Positions 48,080-56,956 of a stretch of 64,000 bases of DNA are shown one piece after another. A program made the translations under genes and the position numbers. The DNA is taken from NCBI GenBank assembly GCA_030068145.1, contig JAPJBO010000044.1:310001-374000 (forward strand), given 5' to 3'. The stretch is from Diplonema papillatum (lineage: Eukaryota > Euglenozoa > Diplonemea > Diplonemida > Diplonemidae). Below the pieces are notes generated by a model, which worked only from the letters and a program-made list of their open reading frames with translations, was not told the origin of the DNA and ran no database searches. The stretch's first letter is position 1, and each line of letters starts with the position of its first letter.

Positions 48080-48374
48080 AAATACTCAAGGAGGCCGGCA
48101 ATCGCAAATCGCAAGGCGCGAGCGCCAAGAGAGACGCTTCCAGCCGCAAGGGTCACGTAGCGAAAGGCTGGCGTTGTGTGGTAACCCACACGACACATCT
48201 GGAGCGAACTACGAGCTTTTTAACGGCAGCAGCATTTTATACGCTATTGGGGCTGGAATTACCGCGGGGGCTGGCACCAGACGTGTTATTCATGTCGAGA
48301 CCAAGCTCTGATCAACGAAGCGACCCATTTCGTAGTTGTTTAGCCTCCTTCCGAGCGCCTCCTCCGAGTATTTT
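48080..48374 (+). mobile_element. MITE family A, diverged long copy
   Basis: Bounded by AAATACTCAAGGAGGCCGGC and GCCTCCTCCGAGTATTT. The interior keeps GGTCACGTAGCGAAAGGCTG and AACTACGAGCTTTTTAACGG, sequences that also occur in the longer copy at 54215-54697 and at 63415-63450. Confidence 0.65.
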
Positions 48375-49257
48375 CATTTATTCCTTTGCTCCCGTTTTTC
48401 TTCCGAACGCCCCCAGAGGCCGTCCTTTCCCCAGGGGCAGCCTTTTGCTTTCTTATCTTCCCAACGGCAGTGAGTGTCAGACTACCCCCATCCGGAGGCG
48501 GTTGATTCTTTGGGTGCTCGGACTTCGCCTGCCGTTTTTTCTCTAGTGCACGCAACCTCCGCGTGGGCGAAACTTCTTACCAGCCTTACTCTTGACTCCC
48601 GTTCGCTTTTACGTGGACAGCTTCGCCGAGCTCCTACTGCACCGACCCGGACTGCGACGAGCGCACTCAATTGTCGAACACTCAGAGCCTGGGCATCTTT
48701 GCAAGATGCCGCTCGTGGGCGCTGTATGCCGCGCATCACGAGTCAAGCTTGCAAGGCCAAGGGTTGCGAAGAAATTCGGTATCGCGAACGCCACCAAGCC
48801 CTTCTTGCTAGCCGGTCAGCAGCTGCGAAACAAGGACAACGGGTGGCAGCTCACCTGGAAGGTGCCTCTTTGCACCGCCCCCCCCGTTCCTGCTGGGCAG
48901 CTTGGGGCAGGATCTTTTACGCCCGGGAAGGGTAGCGCAGCTCGGACGCCAGATACAAAGTAAGGGGCTTCCACCCACAGCAAAGGTACTGCTTGCCTTG
49001 GCCACGTTTCGAAAAACACGTTTCCAGGGGGCACCGCGAGGAGGTGGCAAGTCAGATTTTGTCCCCCGCGCAAAAGACAGCAGCTGCTGTCCAAGGCGAC
49101 CTCCGCGCCCGCGGTTTTTTGTGTCCAGAAGCGTCACGGATGCAAGTGGCACACAGCTTCGGGAGCGTTTTCGCATGGCGGGACGCCTTGCAGCCTTCGT
49201 GTGCATGCTGCATATCCAATGTTTTCTTTTTTTTTGTATAAGCACCTGCTTTGTAGG

Positions 49258-49655
49258 AAATACTTGAGGAGGCTGCCAGCTGCAAAAGATCAAAGGAGGT
49301 AAATGTGCTGTAGCCCACACGAAACACAGGTGAATCTGGGTTTAGTGGCGGGCGTAAGCGTTCAACAAAAAAGACCCATTTTGTAGTTGTATTGTTTCTC
49401 CCCCTCTAGCCTCCTTCGAAGTAAGCACAAGGCAGCCCCTCGAGTATTTTTTGTATAAGCACCTGCTTTGTAGGAAATACTTGAGGAGGCTGCCGGCTGC
49501 GAAAGGTCAAAGGAGGTAAATGTGCTGTAGCCCACACGAAACACAGGTGAATCTGGGTTCAGTGGCGGGCGTAAGCGTTCAACAAAAAAGACCCATTTTG
49601 TAGTTGTATTGTTTCTCCCCCTCTAGCCTCCTTCAAGGCAGCCCCTCGAGTATTT
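49258..49655 (+). mobile_element. Two head-to-tail MITE family A copies
   Basis: Copies at 49258-49448 and 49475-49655 are about 95% identical by eye. They are separated by the flank TTGTATAAGCACCTGCTTTGTAGG, which also precedes the first copy. The repeated flank suggests either that the unit of duplication includes it or that the family targets its own flank. Confidence 0.8.
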
Positions 49656-50186
49656 TTGTCTTTTGCGCGCGTGCTTTCGCTCCGGCGGCAAGGCAAAAAC
49701 TAAGAAACAAAGTCTTGGCCTTAAATGACTTCGATATGCAGCATACATCAACGTAACCATTAAGCCACCTAGCCACACCGACAACAATTGCTGGGGTCCT
49801 CGGATTTGCCCACGGCGACTGCGCCAGCCACCGCGCACCAACGAACCTTTGCTGTCTTCTGACCCCCTGGGCCCTGGTTCCTGTCGAGCGCGACGCACAA
49901 GCAAAGCGCGAGTGGGACTTGGTGAGCTGGATGGGACTTGGTGAGCTGGATGCAGATCTTTCCTGTCGTCAAACGCTCTTCACCCCCATTTCTCGGATCT
50001 TGTGGACGAAACCTTAGTCCAGTGGTTGAGACAGAACACTGCCTCTCACGAGAGTGTCAGCGCGCCAGCGCAGTGCGCCTCAACCGCCTGCATTTTCTTG
50101 CAAGCACCGGAAAAAGGAAGCGACAGCGTCGTGCGTGCGAATCCGCTCCGCTGCACAGGCAGGATTTTTCGTGCTCACACTGTACG

Positions 50187-50420
50187 TAACAATCTTGCAG
50201 GTTGCCCTTCAATATATGTGACACTGTACGTAACAATCTTGCAGGTTGCCCTTCAATGTAGAGACACCGCACGTAACAATCTTGCAGGTTGCCCTTCCAT
50301 GTATTGTGCACTGCGGGCTAAGCAGATGTACTCAGCTTGTTTTGGTGGTCGATCAGAGTTCCTAACCTGAGAATGAAAACAAGTGTAAGTCCAAGCGGGA
50401 AACGATCAACGGGCACGCAC
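50187..50420 (+). repeat. Repeat F with triplicated head
   Basis: Three copies of CGTAACAATCTTGCAGGTTG followed by CCCTTCAATGT lie in tandem (about 50187, 50228 and 50271) before a single body and the tail GGGCACGCACAACC. Other copies of F have one head. Confidence 0.75.
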
Positions 50421-50492
50421 AACCGAATGGTCAGCCGGAGACCCAAAAACACCGAACCTCTAAACCACAATAAACGCTACAAAACGAAGCGC

Positions 50493-50535
50493 CTCTCTTT
50501 TTGGCTTCTTTTTTGGCGTGAAAGTCAACTGTAAT
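50493..50535 (+). pseudogene. Upstream copy of the leader of the MBD-like gene
   Basis: Forty-three bases (CTCTTTTTGGC... to GCGTGAAAGTCAACTGTAAT) repeat those at 50706-50745, which end 27 bp before the start codon at 50772. The right end of repeat N with the same tail as before GALE (CCACAATAAACGCTA) lies immediately upstream. Confidence 0.75.
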
Positions 50536-50771
50536 TTCAGCAGATTTTAAGGCAGCCCTTACAAAGACCAGCCACAGTCAAAGCCGCGTGGATGAGGGCT
50601 TTTGCTATTAATCATCGTGTTTCAAAAACCCCCGATTGCACGTAACCTGGAAGCACCCAGAGCGTGTCCGTGGTACAAAGGTGCAGTTGCCCGAATCCAT
50701 CCGGCTGTCTTTTTGGCCTCTTTTGGCGTGAAAGTCAACTGTAATGCAGGCTTGAAAAGGTACGAACAACT

Positions 50772-51128
50772 ATGGCTGACGATGGTGAGAGGCTCGTCGT
50801 CGAGGCCCTGCGCGCCGGTGAATGGAAGGAAGAGCGGAGCAAGGCGAGCGATGGAGGCATCAAAACGTGGTACTGGCTCAAGCGGGACAAGAAGGTGAAG
50901 ATGCGCAGCCGGAAGGAGCTTTCGGCCCACCTCGTGCGGCAGGAAGAGCAAAAGCACGAGGACGGCGACGGCAATTCGCTCGTTGACCAGCCGTCCGACC
51001 AAAACATCGTCAGGTCGCCCGGTGACGGTCCGATGACGCCCTCCAATGCCTCCATCGGGCCCGACGCACAGCTCATGGCCAACATGGGCGTTCTCGGCAC
51101 TGAAGTGGAGGCCATGTCAGACGTCCAG
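50772..51128 (+). CDS. MBD-like coiled-coil gene exon 1
   Basis: Starts MADDGERLVVEALRAGEWK and ends with GTEVEAMSDVQ. Donor CAG|GTATAA, phase 0. An in-frame stop follows at once if unspliced. Confidence 0.85.
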
Positions 51129-54100
51129 GTATAATACCAAAACTGCACTGACATGCACGGTGGAATCCAGCCTGACGAACCACTTGCTAACTCCGGCTTT
51201 AACCACTGCTCCCCCCTCTGTAGCCAGATCGTAGGCCAAGTCGGAGGAAGTTCATCGGTCCATTCATGCGTCTTCAAGGGGGTTCGAGGGGGATGGAGGT
51301 TGCCCAGGGGTGCGAAAGGGTTTGCGGCACGCACCCTGAGAGGGACAGGGACGGGGGTCACGCCGTAGCACCCTCCTGTCATTTTTTTGTGTTCTCGTTG
51401 TCATCGCTATCGCGCTAACTCTCCGAGAGTAAGAGAGAGAATGAGAGAGAAAAATTGAGCGTTTACGACGTAAAACGACCCACCAAAACAACACCCTGCC
51501 GAGAACCTATAACTACTGAATGATCACCGGCGGCCCTTCGGCGCCCGAGAATCCAACGTGTGGCTGAAGCTTGGCCCAGTCGACCCAACGACCCACGAAA
51601 ACAGGAGCTGCGAAACCAGATACGGCTTTGGGAAGCGAAGTACAAAGTGCTTCTGGAAGAGAACAAACGCCTTCTCGTCGGCGGGGGCCTCACGTCGCCG
51701 CCTGCGGCCGGCAATCTCGTACCGTCGGATCTGCAGCTGAAGTACGATGCCCTGGTATGTACAGCTCGTATTCGCACCCTAACCCGAGTGACTCAGCTTG
51801 TGTCAACAATGCGTTGATGCTAGCAATACGTAGTAAGCAGCGCAGTTCATGAATAAAAATGCGTTCCGCTGGCGCGCACAAGCAAAACGCCTGTGCGCAC
51901 AAACAACAGAAAGCGCCATACAAATCTTCACGGGGGAAGGTACGGGTGTTGTTGTTTTGATCCTCAAAAGCAGCACCTTCGGTACCAGGAACAGCGCCTG
52001 CAGCAAGCGTCGCAGTTGTGTCTCTTGTGGCAAAGAGGACGAGGCACACCGCAAGACAACCAATAGAAAGGTCGCACGACAACAGACTGATACACGTCGT
52101 CGGAAGCACACAGGGACTTCGACGACTGGAGCACGCGTTTCACGTTACGGTGGAAGGTCCTTCAAAGGGTTTCGATACTTTCCTGCCTGTCTCCTCCAGG
52201 AAAGCCAACGAAGGGTCGCTGTGGCCAACAAACGGCAGAGACGGTTCAGGAACGGCCCTGCTTTTACAGAATTTAGGGTTTTTCCTCAGGGTGGGAAGGT
52301 CCTTCAAGGAGCCCGGTGTTCTTCATCCGCGAACGTAAGTTTCCCCGTTTCGATCCTTCCATAGCAGCACCCGTCGGTACTTCTGAACTGTCACACACAC
52401 CAACAGCTTCGGCAGAACAATGCCCTCCACGCGGAGATGGAAGTGAAGAAAAATGAGTCGGAAAGGTTGCAACGGGTATGTTGCTGGTTCCAAGTAAAAC
52501 GTACTCCATTTGCCATTGGTGCCAGAAGCCGTAGAGCCTGCGGATCATGAGCGCCGAAAGGAGAACGAGGTGTGAGCAACACGATGCAACAGAGGGCCTT
52601 GGGTCGCCCGTTCCTGCATTGCGTGACAACGAAAGAAATGAAAGAGGGAAAATGGTACGAAAAAGCGTTATCTCACTCTGAACAAAACACCGCGGGCTTC
52701 CTTGAAAAAGACGATTGATGTCAGCTTCAAACGTGCAATTGGTTTGTGTGTGTCAAGCTCATCCCCATTGCTTTTTCGCAGGCGATTGAGGACTTGACCG
52801 ACTACAAGGCAAAGCTTGAAGTGCAGCTCGGCGAAGCATATGCCCAGGCGTCCGAGGGGCTCGAGGCGAAGCTGAAGCTGCAGGAAAAGGACGACGTGGC
52901 CCAGCGAGCAGGCGACTTCGTGAGCGAGCACATCAAGGAGCAGAACAAGTTCCTGAGGGCCCAAGTCGCCGAGCTCACGTCCCTGCTGCACAAGCTGAAG
53001 GAGGAAGATTACTTCACCGCCCGCGCCACGGCGTCTGCCGAAGACGGCCTCGCGGCTCTGGCGATGTCGACGGGAGACCGGGCGAAGGTTTCCGTGCACT
53101 TTAACGCGATCGTCAACAGCCCCGCGAGGCACGTCCTGTGCGGTCGGTGCCGGGCGACGCTGTCCAGGATGATCACGTCCGAGTCCTTCGACGCCATGCA
53201 GCCGTTCTCCGCGAACATCAAGCCGCACAGCGACGCGTTCCAGCAGCAGCAGCTCCCGGCCAATTACTCTCTGTGGCCGCAGCACACGTGGCCCATGCCC
53301 GACGCCGGCGCCTCCAACATGCATCTTGTCGGTATGCCTGCACATAGCATCCACACAGCCGCACTCTCACACACATATGACCTTCATGTCCCACTGCTTG
53401 AAATTTCGATCCTTTCATCCCATTGTCATTGCCGTGCTTGATGCAATCCCAGGGAATCGTTTATGACACAAATGGAAGTGGTGAGATATACGGGAAACTA
53501 AGCTTTGCCTGTTGCGGCATTTGCATTCAGCCGTCTGAAAATCGTTCTAGCCACTCGCCAATGTGTGAGGAGACTGAAGCGCTCGTGTAACCTGAAACCA
53601 CGTTCAGGATTTGGGTTCAGGGGTAGTGACGCAGCTTTCTCCGGTTACCAGTTTCTGCTTCCCTGGAGAAAGTATTTGTTACAGCAGCTCAAAAGAGCGA
53701 TGGCCGCGTTTTACGTAAATTAAAACGCACAAACAAACATGTGATCTAGCTGGTTGGAGCCACATGCAATGTGTGAGGAAACTGAACCGCCCAAGTAGGA
53801 CCTTCTGATCATGATCATTTGCCAATTTGCCACGTCCAGGATTTGGCTCAGGGTAGTGCGGTCAACGAAAACTCCAGTTTCCCTTTCTACTTATTCCTAC
53901 TCTCGCGGTGTACGGCTTTTGCGTCAGGGGGTTTCATCGACAAGCACGACATTCGGCAACAACACAGATCCTTTCCACCCGACGATGCGCGATGCTGCGG
54001 CCCATCGGCCCGCTGCGATACGGAACGTGACAGTGGGATCTGCATACCAGCCTGCCCTCGTGCCACCTCCAGTAGGCAACGAGCCGTCATCCGTAGCAGT

Positions 54101-54143
54101 GGGTGCTTACGGCGGCTTTGTCGTACGAGCCAAGCAGCGCTGA
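50772..54143 (+). CDS. Coiled-coil protein with an MBD-like N-terminus (5 exons)
   Basis: Exons 50772-51128, 51605-51754, 52407-52475, 52782-53331 and 53968-54143 join in phases 0, 0, 0 and 1 to give 433 residues. Residues 14-57 (GEWKEERSKASDGGIKTWYW and then KKVKMRSRKELSAHL) fit the pattern of methyl-CpG-binding domains: G-W-x-R, an aromatic pair, then K-x-x-R-S-x-x-E-L. Exons 2-4 encode heptad-rich helices, for example YKVLLEENKRLL, and a segment with LCGRCRATL. The end is Pro/Gly-rich (PALVPPPVGNE) and finishes RAKQR. A nuclear chromatin-associated adaptor is plausible, but the MBD call rests on a short motif and DNA-contact residues cannot be judged. Confidence 0.78.
51605..51754 (+). CDS. 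MBD-like coiled-coil gene exon 2
   Basis: Fifty codons, ELRNQIRLWEAKYKVLLEEN through PSDLQLKYDAL, between ACGAAAACAG and CTG|GTATGT. Helical with leucine heptads. Confidence 0.85.
52407..52475 (+). CDS. MBD-like coiled-coil gene exon 3 (23 codons)
   Basis: Encodes LRQNNALHAEMEVKKNESER and LQR, continuing the coiled coil. Acceptor CACCAACAG, donor CGG|GTATGT, phase 0 on both sides. Confidence 0.82.
52782..53331 (+). CDS. MBD-like coiled-coil gene exon 4
   Basis: Begins AIEDLTDYKAKLEVQLGEAY after TTTTTCGCAG. It ends MHLV plus one base before GTATGC (phase 1). Contains the CxxC segment HVLCGRCRAT and a run of Q and P near FQQQQLPANY. Confidence 0.87.
53760..53873 (+). repeat. Repeat C copy in intron 4 of the MBD-like gene
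   Basis: Runs from CACATGCAATGTGTGAGG to GGTAGTGCGGTCAACGAAAA. A partial copy precedes it at 53555-53640. It ends about 95 bp before the exon 5 acceptor. Confidence 0.75.
53968..54143 (+). CDS. MBD-like coiled-coil gene exon 5
   Basis: Acceptor GCAACAACACAG restores the phase-1 junction. Encodes DPFHPTMRDAAAHRPAAIRN, then VGSAYQPALVPPPVGNEPSS, ending FVVRAKQR-stop. An acceptor at 53927 would be out of phase. Confidence 0.78.
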
Positions 54144-54214
54144 GACCCGTCGAAGACAGCTGGGGTTTTCCAAGAAGACGAGCACGACTGGGAGCCATCC
54201 TCTCTGCTTTGTTT

Positions 54215-54697
54215 GAGAAATACTAGAGGAGGCCGCCCAGTTGCGAATTGCGAACAAAAGAAAAGCGAGAGAACGAGGACTCCGATTCCGGATCTGACTA
54301 CGAACTTGTCACAAGCTACCAGCAGCAGATGCAGCCGTCGCGGGTCGCACCGCGTCAAGAGTGACCCATCCGGTGTCACGTAGCCAAAGGCAGGCATAGT
54401 GTGGTGCTCATCGGCATGCCGGTGACTCCCCACTATCGCAACAATATTCCAAAAAAAAAAAAAGAGGAAACGTGCTGTAGCACGAAGCTCAGGGAAATCT
54501 GGGTGTGTTGCTCTTCAACAGCAAGAACAGGGCCCGTACGCTTGTGGTCCTAAGGATGCGTAACCGGCAGCGCCAAAGCAAGTGAGTTCTGCGAGTGCAC
54601 ACAAACAAGAGTAAAGCGCCAACGAATCGTTGTAGTTGTATTGTTTCTCCCCCCCCTCCTAGCCTCTTTCGAAAAAGTGCCGCCTTCAAGTATTTAG
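54215..54697 (+). mobile_element. MITE family A, longest copy with coding remnant
   Basis: Bounded by AAATACTAGAGGAGGCCGCC and GCCGCCTTCAAGTATTT, about 480 bp. It contains EDSDSGSDYELVTSYQQQMQ in + frame at 54268-54327. The same peptide pattern, SDYELVSNFQEQLQPTRVAP then RRKRG, occurs at 4805-4918. This suggests that the short copies derive from an element with a protein ending in this acidic-basic tail. Confidence 0.6.
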
Positions 54698-55093
54698 GGA
54701 AACAGTGCGTGCGTGTATGCCGCGGTGCGTGGGCAGGTCAGGCCCAAGTATGGCCAGCCGACAAGCCGTGTCACCCAGCACGAAGGAGTTAACCAACAGG
54801 GCTCGTCGAGGAAATACGGGACTCTCACCCTCTGTGGATACCCCTTTCCCAAGGAGACTTACCTCGACGCCAGTTGTGTCCCCAAGCAGCTTGCGCCACA
54901 TTCCGGATATCCGTAGAACACCGGTTCAGGCTTGGGCTCTGCCCTGTTCACTCGCCGTTACTGGGAGTAGCTTTCTTTTCCTGCGCTACCTCATCACCTG
55001 GACCGATGCACACTTCCGTATCCCTAAGAGGTACAAGGAATTCCTCAGAATACGCTCAAAATAAAAGGAGCTGTTCCACAAATAGATCTATCT

Positions 55094-55268
55094 ACACGGT
55101 GAGGTCCAGCCTCAGAGGCTGGAGCTAAAGAGGGTGTGCCCGAGGCACACCCGAAAAGCGGGTGTGCTACAACCAAAACGCGTGTAAATCCACACCCGAA
55201 AAGCGGGTGTGACACCCGTTTTTTTAACTCCAGCTTTACCTCCAGCTTGAGGCTGGACCCCACCGTGT
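55094..55268. mobile_element. MITE family K, best copy
   Basis: Starts ACACGGTGAGGTCCAGCCTC and ends GAGGCTGGACCCCACCGTGT, a 20-bp inverted terminal pair with one mismatch. The interior has two hairpins built on CACACCCGAAAAGCGGGTGT. Length 175 bp, no coding capacity. Confidence 0.78.
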
Positions 55269-55610
55269 ACGGTGGTCCTGCCGTTTGACGATACCCCGCC
55301 CCTCCCGCTTTGTGTCTAGACGCTGTATACCTGTTGGAATATTGTCCGTAGAAGTCGAAAACTATAGGAGGAAAAAGAAGAAAAAAAAAACAGTTCAACA
55401 AAATGAGAAAGAATCCCTTCATCGTTTTTTGTGGAAGTCAAACAGCAATGGAATGCAAACAGTGGTAGCGGAAGTGGAAGCGAATCAAACAGGAAAGAAC
55501 CTGCGGCGGTGAAGAAATGAAACTCGTCCGAGTGTCCGCTGAAGCTCGTTGTCAAAACCACCCAACGACTGTAAAGAGAAGAGCATGCGTGACACAGCCG
55601 TGTCGTAAAG

Positions 55611-55841
55611 GTGTCCAAAAATCCAAAAACGTCCCCTTCCCACCCTCAAAGCCTCGCCCCTCGAATCTTGCTTCCAAAGTCCGGAAGCTCCATGATGGCC
55701 TCAACGCCTTTCAACGGATCTCGCGGAGGATGCGGCTCACAACAGCCGGCCCAACATGCCAGTCCCAACGTCCCTCATGGGCCAGATGGTTCTGGACCAC
55801 GTCGCTGGCGGCACGAGCCGTACGCAAGCGCAGAAGACTGA
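55611..55841 (+). CDS. Short open frame of coding character, unrecognised
   Basis: About 76 codons with Ser, Pro and Gly-rich composition (STPFNGSRGGCGSQQPAQHA, then SPNVPHGPDGSG) and a TGA stop. It starts directly after repeat H at AAAG|GTG, as the RRM fragment does at 5449. By analogy it may be a fragment of an exon whose full copy lies elsewhere. No start codon early in the frame and no family match. Confidence 0.3.
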   Translation: MSKNPKTSPSHPQSLAPRILLPKSGSSMMASTPFNGSRGGCGSQQPAQHASPNVPHGPDGSGPRRWRHEPYASAED

Positions 55842-56458
55842 GATGAGAGGCGTTGGCTCACTCTGTCAAAGGACCAGACCACCCATGCTTCTAGGGCACA
55901 GGCAAATCCGGATCTGGGAGAAGGCACCCTACACCGTGTCTGAGCAATCAGTTAAAAAGACAGGCGCTTCGTTTTGTTGTTTGTGCGTGCCGGCTGATCG
56001 GTTTCCCACTTGTATTTCACCCTGTGTCGTTTTCAGGTACGGAATTCTCTCCGATCAACCGCCGCAAACCACGCTTCCTGCGTCTTTTTAGCCCGCACAA
56101 CACATTGAAGGGCAACCCGCAAGATTGTTAGTACTAAAAACCCGTAACCATATAGCCCTTTCTTGCTCTAAGAGAGCCCATTCAATCAAGAGATCAACGG
56201 TCACACGGAGACCCTATTTTACCCCGGAATTTCAAGCGAACTTTAACTCTAAAAAGAACTAAGCTGCACCAGAAGTTCACGAAAAGAGACGGTCATACGG
56301 TACCAAGAAGACAGACAGTCACCTACTGCGGCAGAGCACAAAGGATATCTTCCCATATTGACGAAGGTCACCCGGCGACTTTAAAGCCCCGGAGTTTCAA
56401 GCGAACTCTCTAAAAAGACTCAGTGGGAAGGAGAGGGGGCGGGAGAGACACAAGAAAG

Positions 56459-56956
56459 ATGCACCGCCTGTCTCGGTACGCGGCTGCTAGAGCATTCACG
56501 AGCCTTCGGTGGTGCCAGGTTTCGGCCTCGGGCGCCGGTGCTGTTGCCGCTGACGGTGTTCGGCAACCGCGGTTTGGGGAGCTCCGCGTGGTTCCCCTGA
56601 ACAGCCACCCGAAAGGAGCGAAAAAAGTGGCCGAGGAGTGCGTTTTGCGGACGAGGCTGGGCATCCAATTGACGGACGGCACCGTGATACGAGAGGAAAA
56701 ACCGTTCATTTTCTACAAAGGGGCGCGGCAGTGCCTGGTCGGCCTTGAGCAAGCAGTGGAACTGCTACACGTGGGCCAACGCGCACGTGTCGAGATTCCA
56801 GCCCACCTTGCGTACGGAGAACAGGGTGCTGAGGGCATCCCACCTGACGCGGATGTGGTTTTGACCGTCGAGATTATTTCTCAAGCTTCGGCGAACAAAG
56901 CCTTCACAACAAGTTTGATACACAACAAATCAAAACGCTATCGACAAGGGAACTGA
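56459..56956 (+). CDS. FKBP-type peptidyl-prolyl isomerase, probably mitochondrial
   Basis: Predicted to catalyse cis-trans isomerisation of Xaa-Pro bonds. The first Met gives 165 residues. Residues 1-25 (MHRLSRYAAARAFTSLRWCQ...) are Arg-rich, Ala-rich and lack acidic residues, as in mitochondrial presequences. The FKBP core spans about 65-141: TDGTVI, PFIFYKGARQCLVGLEQAV, VGQRARVEIPAHLAYGEQGA and IPPDADVVLTVEII. The LAYG and IPP signatures are intact. The Trp at the floor of the pocket (usually in VIxGW) is Leu96 and the usual FDSS is absent, so activity or FK506 binding may be reduced. A 24-residue basic C-terminal tail is extra. The leader starts after a repeat N right end and CTCAG. Confidence 0.92.
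   Translation: MHRLSRYAAARAFTSLRWCQVSASGAGAVAADGVRQPRFGELRVVPLNSHPKGAKKVAEECVLRTRLGIQLTDGTVIREEKPFIFYKGARQCLVGLEQAVELLHVGQRARVEIPAHLAYGEQGAEGIPPDADVVLTVEIISQASANKAFTTSLIHNKSKRYRQGN

Larger units (their letters stand above)
45758..50771. other. 5-kb repeat spacer
   Basis: Just after GALE, 45810-45905 reads as a Lys/Gln-rich open stretch (TKKKQKQKEKSPQGK) that is probably 3' UTR. A hairpin lies at 46061-46093, a cluster of ACTAGT words at 47110-47290, and a diverged and two good copies of MITE A at 48080-48374, 49258-49448 and 49475-49655. The frames at 46663-47106 and 48474-48963 are open but carry no recognised domain. Confidence 0.6.
54144..56458. other. 2.3-kb repeat spacer
   Basis: Contains the long MITE A, the K element, a repeat H, the short open frame at 55611, a reversed repeat B fragment near 55870-55960, a reversed family F copy near 55990-56140 and two repeat N right ends just before the FKBP gene. 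Confidence 0.65.
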
